Below, piece after piece: positions 52,709 through 61,147 of a stretch of 64,000 bases of DNA (position 1 is the first letter of the stretch; each line of letters opens with the position of its first letter). Under the pieces are notes generated by a model. That model was given only the letters and a program-made list of their open reading frames with translations, was not told where the DNA came from and did no database searches. A program made the position numbers and the translations under genes. Source of the stretch: Algoriphagus aestuarii (GTDB taxonomy: Bacteria; Bacteroidota; Bacteroidia; Cytophagales; Cyclobacteriaceae); NCBI GenBank assembly GCA_017051695.1, contig JAFIDK010000004.1:368498-432497 (forward strand), given 5' to 3'.

Positions 52709-55243
52709 TTAGTAGCTCTCTGGAGCAAAAACAACCTCTGAGAGAGCTGCTAACAGGTTTTTTACTTCTATATCCAAGATATTCAAGATTTCCTCCAGCC
52801 CATTTTGGGTTCCTAATTTTAGGCTGTTTTCCACTTTTCTGGCCAGATCCCCACTCGGACTTTTTATCTGACCCAGCCTGCTACCCAGTTGGTGGCAGAT
52901 TTCCAACACTTCATCCCAGCGATCATTTAACCGTGCTTTCTTAAGCCTGGTCATGTCTTTTTGAGTGTCTTTGATAAGATCTTTCAAAATATCCATTAAA
53001 AGCTCCTCATCGCCCATACAGAACCTTCGCATATCTTTCAGGTCAAAATGATCATGGCTTTCAGCTGTGAATTCTGACGCCATTGGTTGCCCTTTGGTCG
53101 CCCGGTCGGGAAAAATTCTACTCAAGCAAGCAACTAGTGCTTTCTCTTGAAAGGGTTTAAAAAGCAATTCATTAAACCCGGCTTTCATCATTTTTTCTTT
53201 TTCTTCCACGAAGACATTTGCCGTCATGGCAAGTACCGGAAGTGATTGGTAGGAATCATATGTTCTGATAGACTTTACCACATCAAAACCGGAAAACTCT
53301 GGCATCTGAATATCAATTATTGCCAAATCAATGTCGATTTCTTCAAATTCATCACGGAAGAATGCCCCCCCAGGATAGGCAATGACATTGGCTCCAAAGT
53401 AGGAAAAAATAGTCTCCAGATACCTCAAACCCACTTTATCATCGTCCACAAGCAACACATTCTTTCCTTCCAAATCAATGAAATTCATTTCCGTTGTGCT
53501 AGGTTCTGCTTCCTGAGCCTCCACTGCCATCATTGGCATCGTGATCCTAAATTGAGTCCCAACACCTTCTTCACTTTTGGTGTCAATTTCTCCTTTCATT
53601 AACACAACCAATCGATGGACAATCGCCAACCCAAGGCCTGTTCCACCAAATTTTCTGGAAATGGAATTATCTGCTTGATCAAATTCCAAAAATATTTTAT
53701 CCAAAACCTCTTCACTCATACCGATCCCGGTGTCCTTTATCTCCACAATTAGCTGATCTTCTGCCCATTCCACATAGACACTGATCGATCCTTCTTGCGT
53801 AAATTTAAATGCATTGGACAGGAGATTGTTCAGAATTTGTTTTAAGCGTAACTGGTCTCCCTCCAACCATTTGTCCTCAGGAAGCTTTAAAGCCCAATGA
53901 AAGCCAAGTTTTTTTTCATCTGCCTGTAGCTCGAAGAATTTCTGTAGTGATCCAAATAAATTAAAGGGATCAAAAGGTCGGTATTCCAATTTAAGTTTGC
54001 CTGCCTCCAGTTTTGAAAAGTCAAGTACATCGTCGACGATTTCCATCAAAGTCTGAGAAGCAAAACCAATCATTCTTAAATAAGATTGCTGAGCAGTATC
54101 CAAGGTGGATTTTTCCAAAACCGATTGATACCCTTGAATGACATGAAGTGGATTACGGATTTCATGACTCATATTGGCAAGAAATTCCTGCTTAGATCGA
54201 GCCAGCGCTTCAGACTTTTGTTGGGAAATCAACAAGTTTTCTTGGTAGCTTCTATTAAGTCGTATCTCTTTTAAAATGGAGTAAACCAACAAAGCAGAAC
54301 CTAAAACTGCCAATCCCACGACTAGCAACAAGAAAAATGTCACATCATTGGCCAAGCCAAAAGCAGCGTTGTTTTGGGAATTTGAATCATCAATCACCCG
54401 CTTTTGTAAGGTAGTCAGCAAATTCTGGATGGTACTGATGATCTCACTTTGCTTCTGGGAAAGCTCAGATTCCAACGAAGCCAACTTTTGTCTTTGGTAG
54501 GCTTCTTCACGGTAAATCCTGCTGATGACTCCACGGATATTGTATAAGATACTGTCTAGAGTAATAGGTTGCACTGCGGTAGAGCGGCTATTTTGTTTCT
54601 GAAGGTTTCGAAGGTAATTCACCAACTTATCCTCTTCTTTGGATAATTCTTCTGGAGTGACTCTTCCCACCTGAAGTTCGGCACCTTTTGGAAGTTCCTG
54701 GCGTTTGGCATTTTGCTGCTTTAGTTCCTCCAGAATAATATCTTTAGGCTGAAGTGTTCGTAATGGCTCAGTCTCTAAATCCGCTGCCCTTCTCCGAATT
54801 CCCAGCTCAACTTTTCGCAACGCTTCCTGGGTGAAATTGCGATGGGCAAGGTTACTTTTTACTTCAAAAAGATCCATGTACCCAGTCACCAAAGTTGCCA
54901 GGTTATCCCGGATACTTTGAATATTCGATTTCTCAATACTGTCGGTAGCCCATTCGTCCAGTTGGGCAAGTTTCTCATCCAGCGACTTTAGCGTAGAGTC
55001 TTTCACTCTGAAATCTGCCTCTTCTCCAAACTGCTCGATCTGTGAAATCTGAAAAATCTCCGTCTGAAGCTCGTTCAGTAGATTCAGTTTCTGATTGGGC
55101 TCGGCCAGCTCAGATACTGTGTCTACCAAACGATTGAGAGTATAGTATGTCAACCCTGCTACGCCGATCAAAAAAATGGCAGCAAAGAAAAAGCCGATGA
55201 CGACTTTACTTGCGGTTTTGGAAGACGGATTGACTTTTTTCAT
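52709..55243 (-). CDS. Hybrid sensor histidine kinase with receiver and Hpt domains
   Basis: An 844-residue inner-membrane sensor from MKKVNPSSKTASKVVIGFFF. TM1 (about residues 13-35) and TM2 (about 300-324) enclose a periplasmic helical domain rich in coiled-coil heptads. Then come HisKA with the phospho-accepting His360 in LANMSHEIRNPLHVIQGY, HATPase (WAEDQLIVEIKDTGIGMSEEVLDK, GGTGLGLAIVHRLV), a receiver with Asp in LAIIDIQMPEFSG, and a C-terminal Hpt-like segment (LEICHQLGSRLGQIKSPSG). The phosphorelay could end on the adjacent NtrC-type regulator. It follows the secreted DsrE gene in the same direction. Confidence 0.94.
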   Translation of the reverse strand: MKKVNPSSKTASKVVIGFFFAAIFLIGVAGLTYYTLNRLVDTVSELAEPNQKLNLLNELQTEIFQISQIEQFGEEADFRVKDSTLKSLDEKLAQLDEWATDSIEKSNIQSIRDNLATLVTGYMDLFEVKSNLAHRNFTQEALRKVELGIRRRAADLETEPLRTLQPKDIILEELKQQNAKRQELPKGAELQVGRVTPEELSKEEDKLVNYLRNLQKQNSRSTAVQPITLDSILYNIRGVISRIYREEAYQRQKLASLESELSQKQSEIISTIQNLLTTLQKRVIDDSNSQNNAAFGLANDVTFFLLLVVGLAVLGSALLVYSILKEIRLNRSYQENLLISQQKSEALARSKQEFLANMSHEIRNPLHVIQGYQSVLEKSTLDTAQQSYLRMIGFASQTLMEIVDDVLDFSKLEAGKLKLEYRPFDPFNLFGSLQKFFELQADEKKLGFHWALKLPEDKWLEGDQLRLKQILNNLLSNAFKFTQEGSISVYVEWAEDQLIVEIKDTGIGMSEEVLDKIFLEFDQADNSISRKFGGTGLGLAIVHRLVVLMKGEIDTKSEEGVGTQFRITMPMMAVEAQEAEPSTTEMNFIDLEGKNVLLVDDDKVGLRYLETIFSYFGANVIAYPGGAFFRDEFEEIDIDLAIIDIQMPEFSGFDVVKSIRTYDSYQSLPVLAMTANVFVEEKEKMMKAGFNELLFKPFQEKALVACLSRIFPDRATKGQPMASEFTAESHDHFDLKDMRRFCMGDEELLMDILKDLIKDTQKDMTRLKKARLNDRWDEVLEICHQLGSRLGQIKSPSGDLARKVENSLKLGTQNGLEEILNILDIEVKNLLAALSEVVFAPESY

Positions 55244-55279
55244 ACTAACCTCCAAAATTACCAATAATTATTCCAAGTA

Positions 55280-55822
55280 TTAGAATTTCAGCAGGGTGTA
55301 GCCCTGAGGCACGTAGGTGGTGATAGTCGTCAATGCAGAATGTGCTATCTCCACCAATGGGGAAATATCGCCTTTTTGCAGACTTCTGGCACGCATGGAC
55401 TGACCACAAACATAGATATCAACTCCTGCATCTTTCAAAGCCTGAAATACCGGAAGGTTTGGATTGTCTACTTCGTAGCGCTTTTGGTATTCTTCGTTGT
55501 TCAAAATCGTGAAAATAGCTCCGCCATGGATCACGACTTTTACATGCATTCTTTCCTGAGGGACGCCTGCCAAGCCGTGAAGGTTCATCAATCTGGCAAT
55601 ATTATCTACCCATCTGCTGATCTGCTTGGGATCATCTGCGCCAGTGGACATGTCTACTATGATTTTATAGTCCAAAGAAGGGTCTGGAAGCTCAGTCGCA
55701 TCAGGAACTTCATAAATTCCCCCGAAGTCTTTTACCAAAGGAAACTGGGGGGATTGTGCAAATGTCAAATGGGTCAATAAGATTGTAGCAGAAAACAGTG
55801 CTGCTTTCAATAGTCGGTTCAT
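55280..55822 (-). CDS. Secreted DsrE-family protein
   Basis: A 180-residue protein with signal peptide MNRLLKAALFSATILLTHLTFAQ. The DsrE/DsrF-like alpha/beta fold shows SLDYKIIVDMSTGADDPKQISRW, VKVVIHGGAIFTILNN and VDIYVCGQSMRARSL, whose cysteine (about residue 138) is the family's sulfur-handling position. Cytosolic relatives pass persulfide sulfur; a periplasmic version may sense or carry sulfur. The hybrid kinase gene starts 36 bp downstream, so it may supply a signal to that sensor. Confidence 0.83.
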   Translation of the reverse strand: MNRLLKAALFSATILLTHLTFAQSPQFPLVKDFGGIYEVPDATELPDPSLDYKIIVDMSTGADDPKQISRWVDNIARLMNLHGLAGVPQERMHVKVVIHGGAIFTILNNEEYQKRYEVDNPNLPVFQALKDAGVDIYVCGQSMRARSLQKGDISPLVEIAHSALTTITTYVPQGYTLLKF

Positions 55823-56036
55823 AGGAAAATTAATTAGGGTGAAAAAGTAGGGATTTTACAGGGGAATTGGAGGCCATTGGTGGAAATTTCCAGATCATAG
55901 TTTGTCTATTTGAAGTAATAGACTCTCGCAGCGGCATAGAGGTAGTATTTTCAAATATTAAGGAGAGATTGCTGGTTCTAGCCGAATTTGTTAATAAACT
56001 TGGCTCCTTCGCTCTTTGCGGCAATAAACAAAAAAA

Positions 56037-56062
56037 CCTTCGAGGTTTTAAAAACCTCAAAG
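56037..56062. repeat. Hairpin repeat
   Basis: CCTTCGAGGTTTTAAAAACC continues to TCAAAGG; GAGGTTT and AAACCTC pair over TAA, extended by CCTT/AAGG with a mismatch. It lies in the 278-bp gap between the DsrE gene and the tRNA. No gene lies there. Confidence 0.55.
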
Positions 56063-56066
56063 GACA

Positions 56067-56098
56067 CAAAAAAAGCCCTGAATTACTCCAGAGCTTTT
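56067..56098 (-). terminator. Intrinsic terminator of tRNA-Leu
   Basis: On the minus strand AAAAGCTCTG and CAGGGCTTTT form a 10-bp stem (one G-U) around GAGTAATT, followed by Ts. It begins only 2 bp after the tRNA 3' end. Confidence 0.85.
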
Positions 56099-56100
56099 AG

Positions 56101-56184
56101 TGCGCACGAGAAGATTCGAACTTCCACACAACTTAATGCACCACCCCCTCAAGATGGCGTGTCTACCAGTTTCACCACGTGCGC
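56101..56184 (-). tRNA. tRNA-Leu (anticodon GAG)
   Basis: An 84-nt class II tRNA: acceptor GCGCACG / CGTGCGC with discriminator A, D arm GGTGAAACTGGTAGACAC, anticodon stem CCATC/GGTGG with loop TTGAGGG (anticodon GAG at 56148-56150), a long variable arm and the TTCGAAT T-loop. The 3' CCA is not encoded. It decodes CUC and CUU. A consensus promoter and a terminator frame it. Confidence 0.95.
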
Positions 56185-56196
56185 GGTTAGGGTCAG

Positions 56197-56227
56197 CAAA
56201 AGTAGAAATGTTGCCTATTCGAAGCAA
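56197..56227 (-). promoter_or_regulatory. Promoter of tRNA-Leu
   Basis: Read on the minus strand, TTG (56225-56227), 20 bp, then TACTTTTG (56197-56204). This is a complete Bacteroidota-type promoter ending 12 bp before the tRNA 5' end, as expected for a short leader. Confidence 0.78.
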
Positions 56228-56263
56228 CCCCTATCCCCAAGCTTTTCCAATTATTTTTAACGT

Positions 56264-57145
56264 TTATCCGTAAACTTTCTTCTCCGCTGCCAACAAGGTG
56301 TTGTAAAGCAAAGATGCAATCGTCATTGGCCCGACTCCTCCAGGTACCGGGGTAATTGCAGACGCTTTCTCAGCTACTTCCTCAAACTTCACGTCTCCTA
56401 CTAATCTAAATCCGGATTTCTTGCTTGCATCTTCGATTCTGTGGATTCCCACATCGATGACTACCGCTCCAGGTTTTACCATATCTGCAGTTACGAAATG
56501 TGGCTTTCCAAGGGCCACGATTAGGATATCTGCAGATTTGGCGATTTCTTCCAAGTTCTTCGTACGGCTATGAGTCAAGGTCACAGTGGCATTACCTGGA
56601 TATCCGTTTCTGGCCATCAGGATACTCATCGGGCTACCTACGATATGGCTTCTTCCGATCACTACACAGTGTTTTCCTGAAGTCTCGATTTCATATCTTT
56701 TCAAAAGTTCCACAATTCCATAAGGAGTTGCAGCCACATAAGCAGGCCAGTTGAGTGCCATCCGCCCCACATTGGCAGGAGTAAAACCATCCACATCCTT
56801 CTCAGGCTTGATTTTATTAGTGACTTTCTCTACAGAAATATGTTTTGGTAAAGGCAATTGTACAATCAATCCGTCTATAGATGGATTTTCATTGATATCC
56901 TCCACTACTTTCAACAGTTCTTCTTCCGACACTGAATCTTCCAAACGAACCAAAGTAGATTCAAAACCGCATTCTTCACAAGCTTTTACTTTTGCACCCA
57001 CATACGTTTGGCTGGCTCCATCATTTCCTACCAGAATCGCCGCAAGATGAGGGGTTTTACCTCCTTCCGCTTTGATTTCACTCACGCGAGCAGCGATTTC
57101 GGATTTGATTTCAGAGGATGTTTTTTTACCGTCAATTAAGATCAT
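56264..57145 (-). CDS. folD: Methylene-tetrahydrofolate dehydrogenase/cyclohydrolase
   Basis: A 293-residue bifunctional cytosolic enzyme that interconverts 5,10-methylene-, methenyl- and 10-formyl-tetrahydrofolate. The motifs are [19 protein letters not shown] near residue 45 (catalytic YxxxK), [12 protein letters not shown] near 93, [16 protein letters not shown] near 113, [18 protein letters not shown] near 163 (NADP loop) and [19 protein letters not shown] near 267. The length is typical. Its ATG directly touches an inverted repeat at 57146, so its translation-initiation region was supplied by a repeat element. Confidence 0.97.
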   Translation of the reverse strand: MILIDGKKTSSEIKSEIAARVSEIKAEGGKTPHLAAILVGNDGASQTYVGAKVKACEECGFESTLVRLEDSVSEEELLKVVEDINENPSIDGLIVQLPLPKHISVEKVTNKIKPEKDVDGFTPANVGRMALNWPAYVAATPYGIVELLKRYEIETSGKHCVVIGRSHIVGSPMSILMARNGYPGNATVTLTHSRTKNLEEIAKSADILIVALGKPHFVTADMVKPGAVVIDVGIHRIEDASKKSGFRLVGDVKFEEVAEKASAITPVPGGVGPMTIASLLYNTLLAAEKKVYG

Positions 57146-57181
57146 ATGAATTACGAATTACGATTTGGGATTTACGAGATC
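57146..57181. repeat. Left inverted repeat of a four-helix gene cassette
   Basis: ATGAATTACGAATTACGATT, then TGGGATTTACGAGATC. Its reverse complement matches the right repeat at 57656-57690 over about 35 bp with roughly four mismatches. It ends at the folD start codon. Confidence 0.8.
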
Positions 57182-57236
57182 CTTAGGAACTCCAACCCCT
57201 TAATTTATAGCACGATCCTTAAACTCTATTTTAGAA

Positions 57237-57590
57237 TTAGGAGAATCTAGCTGTTTTTATACTTGCAACTACAATAGCTACTAGCTCATCAGCTTCTTTA
57301 ATAAGCCTTTGGATTTCGGATGACAACTCCAAATTGTCATTTATTTCATCCATTACTTCAAGAAAGAATTGACTTTCGTCGGCTTCTTCCTCCACTATTT
57401 TCAATTTATTAATAAAATCAGCCTTCGACTTCGCTCTAGAAACTGCTCTATAATTCGCAGCAACCGAACTAGAACTTCTGATTACCTGGTTTTCATAGCT
57501 ATTGTACTCTCTGGAATGCGGCAATTTAGAATACAACCTCCAAACATCAATTGCAAATTGCTTTGTCCTCCTCATCATTACCTGTTTCAT
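57237..57590 (-). CDS. S23/Avd-like four-helix bundle protein
   Basis: A 117-residue all-helical protein of the family known from 23S rRNA intervening sequences (TIGR02436) and related to Avd of diversity-generating retroelements. FAIDVWRLYSKLP near residues 12-24, ENQVIRSSSSVAANYRAVSRAKSKADFINKLKIVEEEADESQFFLEVM near 33-80 and IKEADELVAIVVASIKTAR at the end are diagnostic. Function is unknown; nucleic acid binding is suspected in the family. It lies between lepA and folD, enclosed by inverted repeats that mark it as a possible mobile cassette. Confidence 0.9.
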   Translation of the reverse strand: MKQVMMRRTKQFAIDVWRLYSKLPHSREYNSYENQVIRSSSSVAANYRAVSRAKSKADFINKLKIVEEEADESQFFLEVMDEINDNLELSSEIQRLIKEADELVAIVVASIKTARFS

Positions 57591-57655
57591 GGGATTTTTA
57601 ATTAGAACTAAATCTAAAAAACTTACCTATGAAATTACGGGTCGAATTATGATTT

Positions 57656-57690
57656 GATCTCGTAAATCTCAAATCGTAAATCGTAAATAC
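57656..57690. repeat. Right inverted repeat of a four-helix gene cassette
   Basis: GATCTCGTAAATCTCAAATC, then GTAAATCGTAAATAC, with the internal direct repeat AATCGTAA. It pairs with the left copy and ends one base before the lepA stop codon. Confidence 0.8.
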
Positions 57691-57691
57691 G

Positions 57692-59485
57692 TTAATCTAA
57701 TTTCAGCACCGCCATAAAAGCCTCCTGAGGTACTTCGACGTTTCCGACTTGCCTCATTCGCTTTTTACCTTTCTTCTGCTTTTCCAAGAGTTTTCTCTTA
57801 CGGGATATATCACCCCCGTAACATTTAGCCAATACGTTTTTGCGCAATGCTTTGACGGTTTCCCTTGCGATGATTTTTTGTCCGATGGCAGCTTGAATCG
57901 CGATTTCAAACATCTGTCTTGGAACAAGTTCTTTTAACTTTTCACAGAGTCTTCTCCCCCATTCATAAGCTTTGTCCCGGTGTACCACTGCTGACAAAGC
58001 ATCTACAGGTTCGCCATTTAGCATCACATCCAATCTCACCATATGAGAAACCTGGTAGCCAATTAGTTCATAATCCAATGAAGCATAACCTCTGGAAATG
58101 GTTTTCAGCTTGTCAAAGAAATCAAATACAATCTCCGCCAAAGGCATGTCAAAGGTCAGTTCCACCCGCTCCGAGGTCAAATAAACCTGGTTTTTGATCT
58201 GGCCTCTTTTCTCCATACAAAGCGTAATCACAGCCCCCACATATTCTGCCGCTGTGATAATGGAGGCTTTGACATAAGGTTCTTCGATATGCTTCATCTT
58301 GGTTGGATCCGGCATATCGGATGGCGCATTGATTGTCTGGTAAGTATCATTGGTCATGAGCGCCTTAAACTGAACAGATGGCACCGTCGTAATCACAGTC
58401 ATGTCAAACTCACGCTCCAAACGCTCCTGGATGATCTCCATGTGGAGCATTCCCAAGAATCCACACCGGAATCCAAAGCCCAATGCCATGGAGGTTTCAG
58501 GTTCCCAAACCAATGAGGCGTCATTTAGCTGAAGCTTCTCCATAGAAGCTCTCAATTCTTCGTAGTCGGTAGTTTCCACAGGATAGATCCCCGCAAAAAC
58601 CATCGGTTTCACATTTTCAAAACCTTGGATTGCCTTTTCACATGGCCTTTTGATATGGGTAATCGTATCACCGACTTTGATTTCTTTGGCTACTTTTACC
58701 CCAGAAATCAGGTAGCCTACATTTCCGGCCGACATGGTTTGTTGAGGAATCTGGTTCAAGCCCAAAATCCCAATTTCATCCGCTTCGTATTCTCTTCCTG
58801 TATTGACAAATTTGATTTTATCGCCTTTACTGAAAGTCCCGTTAAAAATCCTGAAAATAACCTCCACTCCACGGAATGGATTGTAAACAGAATCAAAAAT
58901 CATTGCCTGTAGAGGTGCATCCGGATCACCTTTTGGAGCAGGAATCCTGGTCACTACAGCCTTTAGAATATCGTCAATTCCGATTCCTGTTTTGCCAGAG
59001 GCCAAAATAATATCTTCACGGTCACAGCCGATCAGGTCGATCACCTCATCCGCCACTGCTTCCGGATCAGCTCCAGGAAGGTCAATCTTGTTCAAAACCG
59101 GAATGATTTCCAGATCATGACCAAGTGCTAAGTATAAGTTGGAAATAGTCTGTGCTTCGATCCCCTGGGAAGCATCTACAATCAATAATGCTCCTTCACA
59201 GGCAGCTATTGACCGGGAAACTTCGTAGGAAAAATCCACGTGCCCTGGAGTATCGATCAGATTGAGTGTATACACTTCCCCTTCATGGGTATATTTCATC
59301 TGGATCGCATGGGACTTAATCGTGATACCACGCTCCCGCTCCAGATCCATATTATCCAACAACTGATTCTGCATATCACGGTCAGCGACCGTTTGTGTTT
59401 CCTGCAGTAATCTATCCGCCAGTGTACTCTTCCCATGATCAATATGGGCGATGATACAGAAATTCCTTATTTTTTGCATATCCAT
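57692..59485 (-). CDS. lepA: Elongation factor 4 (LepA)
   Basis: A 597-residue translational GTPase acting on stalled or back-translocatable ribosomes. The G domain shows [14 protein letters not shown] near residues 12-25, [12 protein letters not shown] near 50, [12 protein letters not shown] near 78 and LNKIDLPGA near 133. The LepA-specific order of EF-G-like domains follows ([17 protein letters not shown] near 405), and the unique C-terminal domain ends in [30 protein letters not shown]. It has its own -7 promoter element upstream. Confidence 0.98.
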   Translation of the reverse strand: MDMQKIRNFCIIAHIDHGKSTLADRLLQETQTVADRDMQNQLLDNMDLERERGITIKSHAIQMKYTHEGEVYTLNLIDTPGHVDFSYEVSRSIAACEGALLIVDASQGIEAQTISNLYLALGHDLEIIPVLNKIDLPGADPEAVADEVIDLIGCDREDIILASGKTGIGIDDILKAVVTRIPAPKGDPDAPLQAMIFDSVYNPFRGVEVIFRIFNGTFSKGDKIKFVNTGREYEADEIGILGLNQIPQQTMSAGNVGYLISGVKVAKEIKVGDTITHIKRPCEKAIQGFENVKPMVFAGIYPVETTDYEELRASMEKLQLNDASLVWEPETSMALGFGFRCGFLGMLHMEIIQERLEREFDMTVITTVPSVQFKALMTNDTYQTINAPSDMPDPTKMKHIEEPYVKASIITAAEYVGAVITLCMEKRGQIKNQVYLTSERVELTFDMPLAEIVFDFFDKLKTISRGYASLDYELIGYQVSHMVRLDVMLNGEPVDALSAVVHRDKAYEWGRRLCEKLKELVPRQMFEIAIQAAIGQKIIARETVKALRKNVLAKCYGGDISRKRKLLEKQKKGKKRMRQVGNVEVPQEAFMAVLKLD

Positions 59486-59493
59486 TCTGGGGG

Positions 59494-59501
59494 CAAAAGT
59501 A
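59494..59501 (-). promoter_or_regulatory. -7 promoter element of lepA
   Basis: Read on the minus strand, TACTTTTG lies 8 bp before the annotated start; a clear -33 TTG is not seen. Transcripts would be nearly leaderless from this site. Confidence 0.5.
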
Positions 59502-59839
59502 GTAAAAATTAGGCTTATCGCTTTTTATTTTTCAGCCTTTCTTGATTGGAGGATTTTGGGGCATTAGTTTTTAAAAAATGTTAAATACCATCCTAGCTTG
59601 GGGATTCTTCCACTCAAGACTTCCCCAAATTGATTCTAGAAAACCACTGCTGACCTTCAAAACTGGTTAAAAATTCCACAATTTTCACCACTTTTTGCCC
59701 AATTTGAATTTAGTTCTCAGGTCTTTCGCTCTGAAAACCAGCTATTACACACCATACACTATCAATTCGAGCCATGGTATGATTATTTCTAAAAGGTTTT
59801 TGAAAATGAGTTTTTATTTAGGATCAACACCTATTAAAC
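59502..59839. other. Intergenic region between divergent genes
   Basis: A 338-bp stretch between the divergent lepA and RND adaptor genes. No tRNA or gene is visible; a short frame from 59695 overlaps the adaptor gene and has no family resemblance. The region must hold the adaptor promoter, but no complete TTG/TAnnTTTG pair stands out. Confidence 0.4.
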
Positions 59840-60997
59840 ATGAAAAACCAACCAATTATTATAAAGAACAGGAAATCATTTGCGAGGATTCTTGTATGCT
59901 TGAGCATCAGCTTCGGGATTTTCAGTTGCGAGGAAGCAGAAGTGGAAGAAGAAGGTATTCCGCTTCCAGTTTTGACTTTGCAAGAAGAAACAGCCGCTAT
60001 TTCCTATAAATACTTAGGTTCTATCGAGGGGGTAGAAAATGTGCAGATCCGCCCTCAAGTGGAAGGTATCCTAGAGCAGATTTATGTAGACGAAGGTCAG
60101 TACGTAAATAAGGGAGATGTATTGTTTAAGATCAACAATCAACCCTACATGGAAGACCTTAAAAATGCATTGGCTAATGTAGACCTTGAAAAGGCAAAAT
60201 TAAAGAAAGCCAAAACAGAAATTGAAAGACTGAGACCCTTGATCGAAAACGAAGTGATCTCCGAAGTAAGAATGGAAACCACAGTAGCCGATTATGAAGT
60301 AGCTCAATCTTCCTTAGCGAAAGCTGAAGCTGAAGCTGCCAATATGCGGATCAACATGGGATTCACGACGATTAAAGCACCTGTAGATGGCTTGATGGGA
60401 AGGATCCCAAAATCAATCGGTAACGTAGTCAAAAAATCGGATTCAGAACCTCTAACTGTATTGTCCAATGTCAGCGAGATCTATGTCTATTTCTCGATGA
60501 GTGAGTCGGACTACCTTTACTTTGAACGAATGAAGAAAGATTCTTCTTCCAGAAAACTGAATCCAGATGTCAAGCTTGTCTTAGCAGATGGAAGTGTCTA
60601 TGACAAGGTAGGGATGATTGATGCCAATTCAGGCCAGATCAACAGATCCACTGGTTCGATTACATTAAGAGCGCATTTTGAAAATCCTGATACACTTTTA
60701 AGAACAGGTAATACAGGAAAAATCCTGATGGAACAAATCTATCCAAATGCCATTTTGGTACCTCAGTCTGCTACCACTTCGATACAGGATAAGCGATTCA
60801 TTTTTGTCTTAAACGATGACAATACGGTCAGACGTCAGGAAATCAAAATCGAAGGAAGAACAGGAAATGACTTTATCGTCAGTGGAGATGTCCTAAAAGC
60901 CAATGACAGAATAGTCACTGCCGGACTGGATAAATTAAGTGAAGGAGTACTTGTGAAACCATTGGAACAAGGTCGTCTTCTTACTCAAACGAACTAA
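59840..60997 (+). CDS. RND efflux periplasmic adaptor subunit
   Basis: A 385-residue membrane-fusion protein with a lipoprotein-type N-terminus (FGIFSC, Cys near residue 29). The domains in order are: lipoyl part 1 (VQIRPQVEGILEQIYVDEGQYVNKGDVLFKI near 62-92), a helical hairpin (about 95-160), lipoyl part 2 (FTTIKAPVDGLMGRIPKSIGNVV near 170-195), a beta barrel and the membrane-proximal domain with NAILVPQSATTSIQDKRFIFVL near 315. It bridges the inner-membrane pump and an outer-membrane channel of the HAE family. The pump gene follows after 150 bp. Confidence 0.95.
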   Translation: MKNQPIIIKNRKSFARILVCLSISFGIFSCEEAEVEEEGIPLPVLTLQEETAAISYKYLGSIEGVENVQIRPQVEGILEQIYVDEGQYVNKGDVLFKINNQPYMEDLKNALANVDLEKAKLKKAKTEIERLRPLIENEVISEVRMETTVADYEVAQSSLAKAEAEAANMRINMGFTTIKAPVDGLMGRIPKSIGNVVKKSDSEPLTVLSNVSEIYVYFSMSESDYLYFERMKKDSSSRKLNPDVKLVLADGSVYDKVGMIDANSGQINRSTGSITLRAHFENPDTLLRTGNTGKILMEQIYPNAILVPQSATTSIQDKRFIFVLNDDNTVRRQEIKIEGRTGNDFIVSGDVLKANDRIVTAGLDKLSEGVLVKPLEQGRLLTQTN

Positions 60998-61044
60998 CCC
61001 AAAATACTTCTGAAACCGCTTCAGGCCTTTAGGCTTGTGGCGGT

Positions 61045-61070
61045 GGTAAGGAAACCCTTACCGTCTTTTT
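61045..61070 (+). promoter_or_regulatory. Terminator-like hairpin inside the RND operon
   Basis: GGTAAGG-AAAC-CCTTACC followed by GTCTTTTT, 48 bp after the adaptor stop and 78 bp before the pump start. It looks like an intrinsic terminator or an RNA stability hairpin that would reduce pump expression relative to adaptor. Confidence 0.6.
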
Positions 61071-61091
61071 CCCTTGCATTTAATTCAAGGG
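61071..61091. repeat. Second small inverted repeat in the RND gap
   Basis: CCCTTG-CATTTAATT-CAAGGG directly follows the T-run of the preceding hairpin. The two may be alternatives or a compound structure. Confidence 0.4.
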
Positions 61092-61147
61092 CTGGGAGAT
61101 CTATTTTGTTTTCCCGAGATATTATCTAGGTAAATCCTGATGAACGC

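Noticed and set aside
55830-56260. Short frames around the tRNA and hairpin repeat
   Set aside because: They run through the tRNA, its terminator and a repeat, so they are not genes.
59695-60009. 104-codon frame before the RND adaptor
   Set aside because: It overlaps the adaptor start in another frame and has an Arg/Ser-rich composition without family resemblance.
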